Assembly: GCF_015350995.1 (NCBI RefSeq)
Contig: NZ_JADKRW010000003.1
Location: 427,013 to 491,012, forward strand
From: Curtobacterium sp. VKM Ac-1393
GTDB taxonomy: Bacteria > Actinomycetota > Actinomycetes > Actinomycetales > Microbacteriaceae
Length of the DNA stretch: 64,000 nucleotides
Direction of reading: 5' to 3'
Every line of letters begins with the position of its first letter. Position 1 is the stretch's first letter. The notes beneath the pieces were generated by a model. That model was not told the origin of the DNA. It was given only the letters and a program-made list of their open reading frames with translations, and made no database searches. Shown piece after piece: positions 24,627-35,411 of the stretch. The position numbers were made by a program, and so were the translations under genes.

Positions 24627-25053
24627 AACTTCACCTTCTCCGTCCACGTGAACCGCTCCGTCACCCGCGAGAACGGACCGTGGTCTCCAGCGGCTCGGTT
24701 CAACGCGTCGTAGTCGAGCCCGGGAATCCGCAGGGCGGAGCCGAGCGTGGTCTCGTTCGTCGCCGTGTACTCGACCACGGTGGTTCCGTCGTCGCCCTTC
24801 GACACGACCTTCGCGTCAACGTCGTACGTCCCGCCTGGTAGCCGTACCCGGTCGCGACGCCCGTGTCCTTCAGATCGTCGAGGATGTCCCTGCGCTGGTC
24901 ACCCGGCAGCTCGTTCCTCACGACCTGCGTCATCTTGCTGTCCGATCCGTAGAGCAACGTCCGAGGTGACGTGCCCGTCGCCCACCCGAAGAGCATCTCA
25001 CCCTGCCCACTCGTCAGGACGGTCCCGGCGTAGAAGTCCTCCGCCCAGGCGCA
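24623..25053 (-). pseudogene. frame-shifted hypothetical gene
   Basis: Two overlapping frames read like one protein. The upstream frame gives MLFGWATGTSPRTLLYGSD then ELPGDQRRDILDDLKDTG and GYGYQAG before turning into Arg/Ser/Thr-rich nonsense. From about 24835 another frame gives GTYDVDAKVVSKGDDGTTVV and continues to TERFTWTEKVKL and a stop overlapping the next gene. One lost base near 24835 (or a sequencing error) would join them. Upstream, the frame is closed by a TGA at 25054, so the N-terminus is also missing or altered. Function unknown; possibly an exported protein like its two downstream neighbours. Confidence 0.6.
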
Positions 25054-25313
25054 TCAGATCTGCGGGCGCAGTCAACGTCGCCTGCGGGCGGGCCCCGGAT
25101 GGCAGCGCCGTCCAATCGCCCCGAGGGGAACTCGGACTCGACCGAGGGTGCATTCGATGGACGACCAGAACACACGGCCCAAGGAGGTCGCCGCCCTCGT
25201 CGAGTCCGCGCCGACCACCGCCACCCGCTGACCGGACACGTCAGTGCGGTCCGGCGAACGACGACGCCCCGCCGGCAGAAGCCAGCGGGGCGTCCCCACG
25301 AGTCAGACCAGGA
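25054..25313. other. 260-base gap with nrd terminator
   Basis: I see no gene. It holds the hairpin at 25263-25294 that ends the nrd operon. The rest may include the lost 5' part of the damaged gene at 24623-25053, but no clear protein homology can be read. Confidence 0.5.
25263..25294 (-). terminator. terminator of nrdHIEF
   Basis: GACGCCCCGC (25263-25272) and GCGGGGCGTC (25285-25294) are exact complements around a 12-base loop, 20 bases beyond the nrdF stop. Confidence 0.75.
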
Positions 25314-28563
<3,250 letters not shown>

Positions 28564-29060
28564 AATGCATCCAATCCTGTGTTGACCGCCGACACGTCGT
28601 CAGGGGTCCCGAAGAGTTCAAACCTGTACAGAAGGGGGACGTTGCACTTCCGCGCGATGACGTCCCCTGCGAGGCCGTACGCCTCGCCGAAGTTCGTGTT
28701 GCCACCCACCACCACGCCGCGGATGAGCGAACGGTTGTGGGCGTCGTTGAGGAACCTGATGACCTGCTTGGGGACTGCCCCGTCGCCGTTGCCGCCACCG
28801 TAGGTGGGCAGGACCAGGACGTAGGGCTCGTCGACGTGCAGGAACGGTTCGCTCGGGTAGAGCGGGATCCGGTCCGCGTCGCGGCCGAGCTTCTCGACGA
28901 AGCGCGCGGTGTACCCGGACACGCTCGAGAAGTAGACCAATCGGCTCATGGTGCGCTCCTGTGGTGAAGGTGCGGAACAGGCGGACCGGGGGTGTCCTGT
29001 GGGCGGTGATCCGGGCCTCCTGAGCGGGTCCGGGGTGACCGTCCACAGGACGGGAGACGA

Positions 29061-29294
29061 CTACGCCAGTTCGGCGCTGAGCGTCGCGATCTTGTCGGGG
29101 CGGAAGCCCGACCAGTGGTCGTCGTCCGTGACGACGACGGGGGCCTGCATGTAGCCCAGGCTCTTGACGTGCTCGAGGGCTGCCTCGTCGGTCGAGACGT
29201 CGTGCACTTCGTACTCGATGCCCTTGTTGTCGAGGGCCCGGTACGTCGCGGTGCACTGGACGCAGGACGGCTTGGTGTAGACGGTGACGGCCAT
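29061..29294 (-). CDS. nrdH: NrdH glutaredoxin-like electron donor
   Basis: This 77-residue redoxin starts at ATG 29294 (MAVTVYTKPSCVQCTATYRAL); the longer frame to 29396 overlaps regulatory DNA and is rejected. The active site is CVQC in the usual NrdH position, and the conserved GYMQAPVVV cis-Pro turn and WSGFRPDKI tail are present. It is reduced by thioredoxin reductase and passes electrons to NrdE. It is the first gene of nrdHIEF, downstream of two NrdR-type boxes. Confidence 0.95.
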   Translation of the reverse strand: MAVTVYTKPSCVQCTATYRALDNKGIEYEVHDVSTDEAALEHVKSLGYMQAPVVVTDDDHWSGFRPDKIATLSAELA

Positions 29295-29358
29295 GTTCTC
29301 CCCTGGTTTCTGGGCCTGATTCCAGGTCCGAAGTTCGTGTGCGGTGCTGAGGACGACG

Positions 29359-29406
29359 CTACTACATGTTGTGCCCGGCGGACCCGTCGACCACAAGAGA
29401 AAGTGT
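29359..29406 (-). promoter_or_regulatory. tandem NrdR boxes of the nrd operon
   Basis: Two 16-base elements, CTACTACATGTTGTGC (29359-29374) and CCACAAGAGAAAGTGT (29391-29406), each have the imperfect dyad of the NrdR consensus acaCwAtATaTwGtgt. Their starts are 32 bases apart, three helical turns, which is the classical tandem arrangement. They lie 65-112 bases upstream of nrdH. NrdR is the ATP/dATP-sensing repressor of ribonucleotide reductase genes. Confidence 0.7.
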
Positions 29407-29432
29407 TACACGCCTGTAGTTTCCACAACCCG

Positions 29433-29512
29433 ATCCACAGACTGTGGATTCCCGGAGGCCCGGTTTTCCGCCACTCTCGCACCCACCACCGACACTCTCC
29501 ACAAGCTGTGGA
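29433..29512. promoter_or_regulatory. two TGTGGA palindromes, DnaA-box-like
   Basis: ATCCACAGACTGTGGAT (29433-29449) and TCCACAAGCTGTGGA (29498-29512) are perfect dyads 65 bases apart, with single half-sites at 29421-29428 (TTCCACAA) and near 29571. The half-site resembles a degenerate DnaA box (TTATCCACA). They lie between nrdH and the divergent MFS gene. Confidence 0.5.
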
Positions 29513-29627
29513 CGGAAGTTCTCGACACCTCCCGTCGGCGTGTCTGAGAACGGTGTCGACGAGGACCTCCTCCACACCTCCCCCGGACGGGTGACACCCC
29601 GATCCGTCCGGTCCGTACACTCGTCTC

Positions 29628-30833
29628 GTGAGCACGTACGGCCCCCTCCTGAAGACCCCCGGCGTGGGTCGTGTCATCGCCGCACAGCTCACCGCGCGCT
29701 TCCCGTTCGGCATGCTGTCGCTGGCCTACCTGCTGCACGTCGAGCACGTCTTCGACTCGTACGGCGCCGCGGGCCTGGTCCTCGCGACGACGAGTGTCGG
29801 GCAGGCGCTGGCGGGCCCGCTCACCAGCCGCTGGATGGGCAGCTGGGGCATGCGCCCCGTCCTCATCCTGACGAGCATCGTCGCGCTCGTCAGCATGGCG
29901 GTCATCGCGTTCTTCACCATGCCGCTCTGGGGCTACGTGGTGGTCGGGTTCCTCGGCGGCCTCGCGGTCCCGCCCGTGCAGCCCGCGGTGCGCACCATCT
30001 ACCCGAAGATGGTGACCTCGTCGCAGCTCACCCCCCTGTTCTCGCTCGACGCCAGCGCCCAAGAACTGATCTGGGTCGCCGGCCCGGTCATCACCACCTT
30101 CGTCGCCACCCAGGTCGGCACGGTCGAGGCGATCGTCGTCGCGATGGTGTTCCTGGTGGTCGGCGGCACGTGGTTCATCGCCTCCCCCGAGCTCGGCCGC
30201 GTCCGGATCCCCCGCTCGAAGCGCGCGTTCGGTGTGGTGCTGAAGCGGCCGTCGGTCGTCGTCGCCACCCTGACCGGGCTGCTGCTCATCGGGGCGTGCG
30301 CCGCGGTCGAGGCCAGCGTCACCAGCGTCTTCGGCGAGGGCAGCCCGAACGCCGGCATCGTCCTGGCCGTCTTCGCGGTCGGGTCCCTGTTCGGCGGCCT
30401 GGCCTTCGGCCACCGCCCGATCTCCCCCAACACCCTGTGGACGCGCATGGCGATCGTCTTCGTCGGTCTCGCGCTCGCGCTGGGCGGCACGAACTTCTGG
30501 TGGCTCTGCATCGCCCTCGTCATCGCGGGCATCGGCATCGCGCCGGCCCTCGCGGTGATGTTCGGCTCGGTCTCCGCCACCGTCAAGTTCTCCGACACCG
30601 CCGAGGCCTACGGCTGGATGGGCACCGGCCAGCTCATCGGTGCTGCCGGCGGTTCCGCCGTCGCCGGCTTCCTGATCGACAGCAGCGGACCCGTCGGCGG
30701 CTTCACGGTCGGCGCGGTCATGGCCGGGGTGGGCGTCGTCGTCGCACTCGGAGCCAAGCGCTGGCTGCCCGACCTGCGCGGCCGTGACGCCAGCCCCATC
30801 CCCGACACCGAGCCGGTGGTCCTGCCGACCTGA
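29628..30833 (+). CDS. MFS transporter
   Basis: This 401-residue membrane protein starts at GTG 29628. It has about twelve hydrophobic segments in two halves, with a central basic loop (IPRSKRAFGVVLKRPS). The first-half loop RWMGSWGMRPV stands where the MFS GxxxDRxGRR motif is expected, in degenerate form. It begins LLKTPGVGRVIAAQLTARFPFGML, a start common in uncharacterised actinobacterial MFS exporters. No substrate can be inferred. It is divergent from nrdH, and a strong hairpin follows its stop. Confidence 0.88.
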   Translation: MSTYGPLLKTPGVGRVIAAQLTARFPFGMLSLAYLLHVEHVFDSYGAAGLVLATTSVGQALAGPLTSRWMGSWGMRPVLILTSIVALVSMAVIAFFTMPLWGYVVVGFLGGLAVPPVQPAVRTIYPKMVTSSQLTPLFSLDASAQELIWVAGPVITTFVATQVGTVEAIVVAMVFLVVGGTWFIASPELGRVRIPRSKRAFGVVLKRPSVVVATLTGLLLIGACAAVEASVTSVFGEGSPNAGIVLAVFAVGSLFGGLAFGHRPISPNTLWTRMAIVFVGLALALGGTNFWWLCIALVIAGIGIAPALAVMFGSVSATVKFSDTAEAYGWMGTGQLIGAAGGSAVAGFLIDSSGPVGGFTVGAVMAGVGVVVALGAKRWLPDLRGRDASPIPDTEPVVLPT

Positions 30834-30877
30834 CCGGACGGCGCGAGCGGCGCGCTTTCGGCGTACCTGGTCGAATC

Positions 30878-30914
30878 GGGCGTACCTGGTCGGAAGTTCT
30901 GACCAGGTACGCCC
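30878..30914 (+). terminator. terminator after MFS gene
   Basis: GGGCGTACCTGGTC (30878-30891) pairs exactly with GACCAGGTACGCCC (30901-30914) across a nine-base loop. An extra direct copy of the left arm (GGCGTACCTGGTCG) lies at 30860-30873. Confidence 0.75.
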
Positions 30915-31034
30915 GTTTGCGTTTGCGATCGCGGCCGGCATGGGAAGGAAGGTGCCTCCGGCAGACGGCTCGCGTTCTCCACAGATGGCCGGGAGGCCCG
31001 GCGCGTGCCCGCCACGCACCGGCAGGATGGGTGC

Positions 31035-31853
31035 ATGGTCAGTTCAGTTCCCCTCCGTGACGGCGCCGCAATCCCCGCGATCGGGTTCGGCGTCTACAAG
31101 GTCGACGACACCGAGGCCGAGACGGCGGTCGGCCTCGCGCTCGACGCCGGCTACCGGCACGTCGACACCGCCGAGATGTACGGCAACGAGACCGGCGTCG
31201 GCAAGGCGATCCGGGCCTCCAGGCTGGACCGTGACGACGTCTTCGTGACGACCAAGGTGTGGAACGACCACCAGGGGCGCGACGCGACCCTGCGGGCGTT
31301 CGACGGCAGCCTCGAGCGACTGGGGCTCGACGCGGTCGACCTGTACCTGATCCACTGGCCGGCAGCGGCGAACGACCGCTACGTCGACACGTGGCGCGCG
31401 CTCGTCGAACTGCGCGACTCCGGGCGGGCACGGAGCATCGGGGTCTCGAACTTCCAGGTGCCACACCTGCAGCGACTCATCGACGAGACGGGCGAGGTCC
31501 CGGCGCTGAACCAGGTCGAACGACACCCGTGGCTCCCCCAGCACGAGCTCATGGCGTTCCACCAGCAGCACGACATCGTCACCGGAGCGTGGTCGCCGCT
31601 CGGGCGCGGTCGGCTGATCGAGGAACCGGTCCTCACGGGCATCGCAGACGCCCACGGGGTGAGTGTGGCGCAGGTGCTCGTCCGGTGGAACGTGCAGCAG
31701 GGGGTCGTGGTGCTGCCGAAGTCGGTGACGCCGTCGCGGATCCGGTCGAACCTCGACGTCGACGGCTTCGTGCTCAGCGACGACGAGCTCGCGGCGATCG
31801 CGACGCTCGAGTCCGGGCAGCGGACGGGCTCGCACCCCGACTCGGTGTCGTAG
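31035..31853 (+). CDS. aldo/keto reductase
   Basis: This 272-residue NADPH-dependent oxidoreductase starts at ATG 31035 (MVSSVPLRDGAAIPAIGFG). The catalytic tetrad of the family is visible: Asp in HVDTAEMYGNE with Tyr four residues later, Lys in VTTKVWN, and His in LIHWP. The cofactor end (LPKSVTPSRIRSNLD) is typical of the 2,5-diketo-gluconate reductase-like group. It reduces small carbonyl compounds; the physiological substrate is unknown. It is probably a single gene, as a terminator precedes it and the next gene has its own GTG 56 bases later. Confidence 0.92.
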   Translation: MVSSVPLRDGAAIPAIGFGVYKVDDTEAETAVGLALDAGYRHVDTAEMYGNETGVGKAIRASRLDRDDVFVTTKVWNDHQGRDATLRAFDGSLERLGLDAVDLYLIHWPAAANDRYVDTWRALVELRDSGRARSIGVSNFQVPHLQRLIDETGEVPALNQVERHPWLPQHELMAFHQQHDIVTGAWSPLGRGRLIEEPVLTGIADAHGVSVAQVLVRWNVQQGVVVLPKSVTPSRIRSNLDVDGFVLSDDELAAIATLESGQRTGSHPDSVS

Positions 31854-31909
31854 CCGGGCGGGGTACGCACTCTTCAGCCACGGCGAGCGTCGGACCGTAC
31901 TGTCGAGGG

Positions 31910-32482
31910 GTGATCGATCCTCAGCAGACCGCCCGCGAACAGCTCCGACCCGACGAGCACCTGTACTGGGCCGGAACGAGCGACCCGGCGAAGCTGTTCA
32001 CTGCTCGCGACGGGTTCCTCGTCCCGTTCAGCATCCTCTGGTGCGGCTTCGCCGTGTTCTGGACGATCACGGCGACTCGGGGCGGAGCGCCGTTCTTCTT
32101 CCCGCTGTTCGGGTCGGTGTTCGTGCTGATGGGACTGCACCTCGTGTTCGGCCGGTTCATCGTCAAGCGGCACCGGAAGCGGACGACGGTGTACGCCGTG
32201 ACGTCCCGTCGCGCGCTGATCATCACGCCCCGAGGCTCTCGAGAGGTCCCCGTCGGACGCGCCGATCGCACCGTCACCTGGAGCGGCGGCAGGCGACACT
32301 GCACAGTGGAGTGGAACACCGGCGACCCGAGTGGAACGGCGGCGTTCTTCGCCGGCGGAGCGACCGCCAGGATCTACGCGAACACCGGACTCGACGGGCT
32401 GTTCGGTCCGCAGGTGTTCGCCTTCTGGGACGTCACCGACGGCGAGGAACTCGTGCGCGAACTCGACCGGGTGGCGAGCTAA
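31910..32482 (+). CDS. PH-like membrane protein
   Basis: This 190-residue protein starts at GTG 31910 after GAGGG. REQLRPDEHLYWAGTSDPAKLF is a typical lead-in of bacterial PH-domain (YdbT/DUF2244-like) membrane proteins. Two membrane segments follow (LVPFSILWCGFAVFWTIT and FFFPLFGSVFVLMGLHLVFG), and then a beta-rich cytoplasmic domain with VYAVTSRRALIIT, the conserved YAVTdrRal signature. Function is unknown. Its last four bases overlap the convergent small gene on the minus strand. Confidence 0.75.
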   Translation: MIDPQQTAREQLRPDEHLYWAGTSDPAKLFTARDGFLVPFSILWCGFAVFWTITATRGGAPFFFPLFGSVFVLMGLHLVFGRFIVKRHRKRTTVYAVTSRRALIITPRGSREVPVGRADRTVTWSGGRRHCTVEWNTGDPSGTAAFFAGGATARIYANTGLDGLFGPQVFAFWDVTDGEELVRELDRVAS

Positions 32483-32730
32483 CCCCGGCGGTCCTCTTCC
32501 GACTGCCACGGCAGGTGCAGGTCTCCCGGCGCGGGTTCGACGTCGCCGGCGTCGTCCGCGCCACCCGTGCCCGGAGCCGCGATCACCTTCGAAGGATCGA
32601 TGCCGTCCGCCTCGAGCTCGGCGTCGCTGCGCTGGTTCGCCTGCGACGCCTCGGTCTCCCGCTCACTCGAGGGGCTGTAGGCGGTGTCGGTCGAGTCGGG
32701 ATCCGGGGTCTCCGGAATGGTGTCGCTCAT
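32479..32730 (-). CDS. small acidic hypothetical protein
   Basis: This 83-residue protein starts at ATG 32730 (MSDTIPETPDPDSTDTAYS). It is almost entirely Asp/Glu/Ser/Thr/Pro with no predicted fold and no cysteine, and ends LHLPWQSEEDRRG. Such short disordered acidic proteins are widespread and unnamed in Microbacteriaceae. It converges with the PH-like gene with a four-base overlap and diverges from the LysM gene by about 96 bases. Function unknown. Confidence 0.6.
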   Translation of the reverse strand: MSDTIPETPDPDSTDTAYSPSSERETEASQANQRSDAELEADGIDPSKVIAAPGTGGADDAGDVEPAPGDLHLPWQSEEDRRG

Positions 32731-32826
32731 GCCCCGGACGGTAGTCCGTGTGCCCCGAGTACCAGTTCGGTCACGACGGTCGATCGTGCCCGACCCCGGC
32801 GATACGCTCGCTGCCGTGGGGGAACG

Positions 32827-33666
32827 ATGACACGGAGGCGAACCGCGGCGAGCGCGGCCATCGGCACGGCGCTGGTGGCGCTGTTGCTGACGGGGTGCAC
32901 GGCGTTCGGCGGGGACGACCCACTGCCGAAGCCGACCAGGCAGGCGGCCGAACGGAACGACGAGCCCCTTCCCGACCCGACGCTCACGACCGAACAGATC
33001 GGCGGCGACGCGGACGAGGTCGAGCAGGTCCTGCCCACCGGCACGGTCGCGGCGGAGACCGACGTCACTTCTCCGAGCGGTGACACGAGCATCCACGTCC
33101 GGATCGTCGCGAACGACCAGGGGACCTTCGACGCACAGTTGTCCGGCTACCGCACGACCAACCCGCAGCCGATGAGCCTGCAGTTCCGGCACCGGACCGC
33201 CAGCCCGCTCGACGGCGACGACAGCTCGGTGCGCGACACGGTCGAGTGGGATGCCGGCGCCGGCCCACCGACCTCGTTCACGATGGGCCAGTCAGGCCCG
33301 CTCCCCGACTACTTGCGCAGTGTCGTGCTCGTCCCCGCCTCGGTCGAGGACGAAGACCCGTCGAAACGCCCGTGGGTCGGATCGGTGCTGGCCGTCGGTG
33401 CTCTGGACTGGAAGATCCCGAACCCGTACCCGGACATGCGCATCACCGTGGGCAAGGACCGGCCGGGGGCGTACGGCATCGTCACGGACGCTGACGGTCG
33501 TCCGGCGGACTACCTGGTGGCGCACGGCGACGAGCTGACCACGGTCGCGCAGCGGTTCGGCATCACGCCAGCCGAGGTGCAGTGGCTCAACCCGTACATG
33601 GAGACGCGCGCCGACGACTGGTTGCTCGAGGGCAGCACGCTGAACCTCGATCCCGCTCGCCGCTGA
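32827..33666 (+). CDS. LysM-domain lipoprotein
   Basis: The protein is 279 residues from ATG 32827. A basic start and hydrophobic helix with lipobox LLTGC make it a lipoprotein. A Pro-rich linker is followed by an extracellular beta-domain (residues 65-215) and a C-terminal LysM module of about 50 residues (YLVAHGDELTTVAQRFGIT, then EVQWLNPY and LLEGSTLNLDP). LysM binds the GlcNAc backbone of peptidoglycan, so the protein links membrane and wall. Upstream is GGGGAACG. It is transcribed alone or with rnhA 70 bases later. Confidence 0.88.
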   Translation: MTRRRTAASAAIGTALVALLLTGCTAFGGDDPLPKPTRQAAERNDEPLPDPTLTTEQIGGDADEVEQVLPTGTVAAETDVTSPSGDTSIHVRIVANDQGTFDAQLSGYRTTNPQPMSLQFRHRTASPLDGDDSSVRDTVEWDAGAGPPTSFTMGQSGPLPDYLRSVVLVPASVEDEDPSKRPWVGSVLAVGALDWKIPNPYPDMRITVGKDRPGAYGIVTDADGRPADYLVAHGDELTTVAQRFGITPAEVQWLNPYMETRADDWLLEGSTLNLDPARR

Positions 33667-33736
33667 CGTCGGTGCGGACGCCGCTCGACCGTCCGTTACG
33701 CTCGACGGGCACCAGCCCCGACCAGGAGGTCCCCTC

Positions 33737-34258
33737 GTGACGATCGTCGCCGCAGCAGACGGCTCAGCCCTCGGCAACCCCGGCCCCGCCGGCTGGGCCT
33801 GGTACGTCGACGACGACCGTTGGGCAGCCGGTGGATGGCCCCGAGCGACGAACAACATCGGCGAGCTGACCGCCGTCCTGCAGCTCCTCCGTGCCACGAA
33901 GGACTCCGGCGAACCGCTGCACATCCTCTGCGACAGCCAGTACGCCATCAAGGCCTGCACCGAGTGGCTCGCCGGGTGGAAGCGGAAGAACTGGCGCAAG
34001 GCCGACGGCAAGCCGGTCATGAACGTCGAGATCATCAAGGAGCTCGACGCCGAGCTGCAGGGCCGCAAGGTGACGTTCGAGTGGGTCCGCGGGCACGTCG
34101 GCCACGAGATGAACGAGGCAGCAGACGTCCGCGCCCGTGGTGCGGCCACCGCCTACCAGAACCACACCGACGTGCCGCACGGTCCGGGCTGGCCCGGCGT
34201 CGAGGTCACCGAGCCGTCCGCACTGCCCGAGGCGACCCCGCCGGCCACGCTCTTCTGA
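33737..34258 (+). CDS. rnhA: ribonuclease HI
   Basis: The protein is 173 residues from GTG 33737 with AGGAGG seven bases upstream. The RNase H fold is complete: Asp8 in ADGSALGNPG, Glu43 in NNIGELTAV, Asp66 in LCDSQYA, Asp130 in NEAADVRAR, and the basic-protrusion-like stretch WKRKNWRKADGKP. It cleaves RNA in RNA-DNA hybrids during replication and repair. A Pro-rich tail of about 30 residues follows the catalytic domain. A hairpin follows the stop. Confidence 0.94.
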   Translation: MTIVAAADGSALGNPGPAGWAWYVDDDRWAAGGWPRATNNIGELTAVLQLLRATKDSGEPLHILCDSQYAIKACTEWLAGWKRKNWRKADGKPVMNVEIIKELDAELQGRKVTFEWVRGHVGHEMNEAADVRARGAATAYQNHTDVPHGPGWPGVEVTEPSALPEATPPATLF

Positions 34259-34275
34259 CCGACGAGCTCGGTCAG

Positions 34276-34296
34276 CCTGGGTCTCGGAGACCCAGG
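34276..34296 (+). terminator. terminator after rnhA
   Basis: CCTGGGTCTC and its near-exact complement GAGACCCAGG fold with a one-base turn, 18 bases after the rnhA stop. Confidence 0.6.
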
Positions 34297-34344
34297 AACA
34301 CCGAGGCACTGGTCCGCATCCGACCCCGAGACGATGCTGGGCGC

Positions 34345-35382
34345 ATGGAGAACACCGAACACGTCCTGGTCACCGGCGGCTCCGGCTTCATCGCCGGCCA
34401 CCTGATCCTGCAGCTGCTCGACGCCGGGCACCGCGTCCGCACCACGATCCGGTCCCTCGACCGGGAACCCGCGGTCCGTGCGGTCCTCGCCGAAGCCGGC
34501 CTGACCGCCGACGACCGGCTCGAGTTCGTCGCCGCTGACCTGACGTCCGATGACGGATGGGCTCAGGCGGTCGCGGACATCGACGTCGTGCACCACGTCG
34601 CCTCGCCGGTGATGCCCGGCCACGTCGAGGACGAGGACACCGTGATCCGTCCGGCGGTGGAGGGGACGCTGCGGGTGCTGCGCGCCGCACACACGGCCGG
34701 AGTCGATCGCGTCGTGCTGACCTCGGCCTTCCACGCGGTCAGCTGGGGCCACCCGCACTCCGACCACGTGTTCACCGAGGCCGACTGGACAGTGCTCGAC
34801 GGGCCCGGGGTCGATGCCTACGGCACGAGCAAGACCCTTGCCGAGCGGGCTGCGTGGGACTTCGTCGCGTCCGAGCCCGGTGCGCCGGAGCTCGTCACGA
34901 CGCTGCCGGTCGCGGTGATGGGTCCGGCGATGGGGCACGCGGTGTCCGGTGCGAACCACATCCTGCAGTCCATGCTCTCCGGGGCGATGCCCGCGACGCC
35001 GCGGCTGTTCATCCCCATCGTCGACGTGCGTGACGTCGCGGCCGCCCACGTCACCGCGACGACCGCCCCGGATGCAGCGGGCAAGCGGTTCCTGCTGTCG
35101 AACGGCCCGGCGCTCGAGATGTCAGAGATCGCCGCGACCCTGCGCGAACACCTCGGTGACGACGCCCGGGCGGTCCCGACGCAGACGCTGCCCGACGACG
35201 TCGTGCGGACCACGGCCGAGACACAGCCGCAGTTCCGCGCGATGGTGCCCGACCTCGGCTACGCCAAGCGCACCTCGAACGAGCGAGCCCGCACCGTGCT
35301 CGGCTGGGCGCCTCGTGATCCGCACCAGGCGATCGTGGCGGCGGCCCGGAGCCTGGTGGCGAAGGGCCTCGTCCGCCCCTGA
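34345..35382 (+). CDS. NAD-dependent epimerase/dihydroflavonol reductase-like
   Basis: This 345-residue extended SDR starts at ATG 34345. VTGGSGFIAGHLILQLL is the TGxxGxxG cofactor site. VVHHVASPV replaces the usual HLAA. VVLTSAFHAVSWG and DAYGTSKTLAERAAWDF provide Ser and YxxxK. The arrangement matches the dihydroflavonol-4-reductase/aldehyde reductase branch, which reduces ketones or aldehydes with NADPH. The C-terminal domain ends GLVRP. The physiological substrate is unknown. It converges with the helicase gene, 29 bases between stops. Confidence 0.88.
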   Translation: MENTEHVLVTGGSGFIAGHLILQLLDAGHRVRTTIRSLDREPAVRAVLAEAGLTADDRLEFVAADLTSDDGWAQAVADIDVVHHVASPVMPGHVEDEDTVIRPAVEGTLRVLRAAHTAGVDRVVLTSAFHAVSWGHPHSDHVFTEADWTVLDGPGVDAYGTSKTLAERAAWDFVASEPGAPELVTTLPVAVMGPAMGHAVSGANHILQSMLSGAMPATPRLFIPIVDVRDVAAAHVTATTAPDAAGKRFLLSNGPALEMSEIAATLREHLGDDARAVPTQTLPDDVVRTTAETQPQFRAMVPDLGYAKRTSNERARTVLGWAPRDPHQAIVAAARSLVAKGLVRP

Positions 35383-35411
35383 CCACGAGGGTCAGACCCG
35401 CCCCGCCGGCA

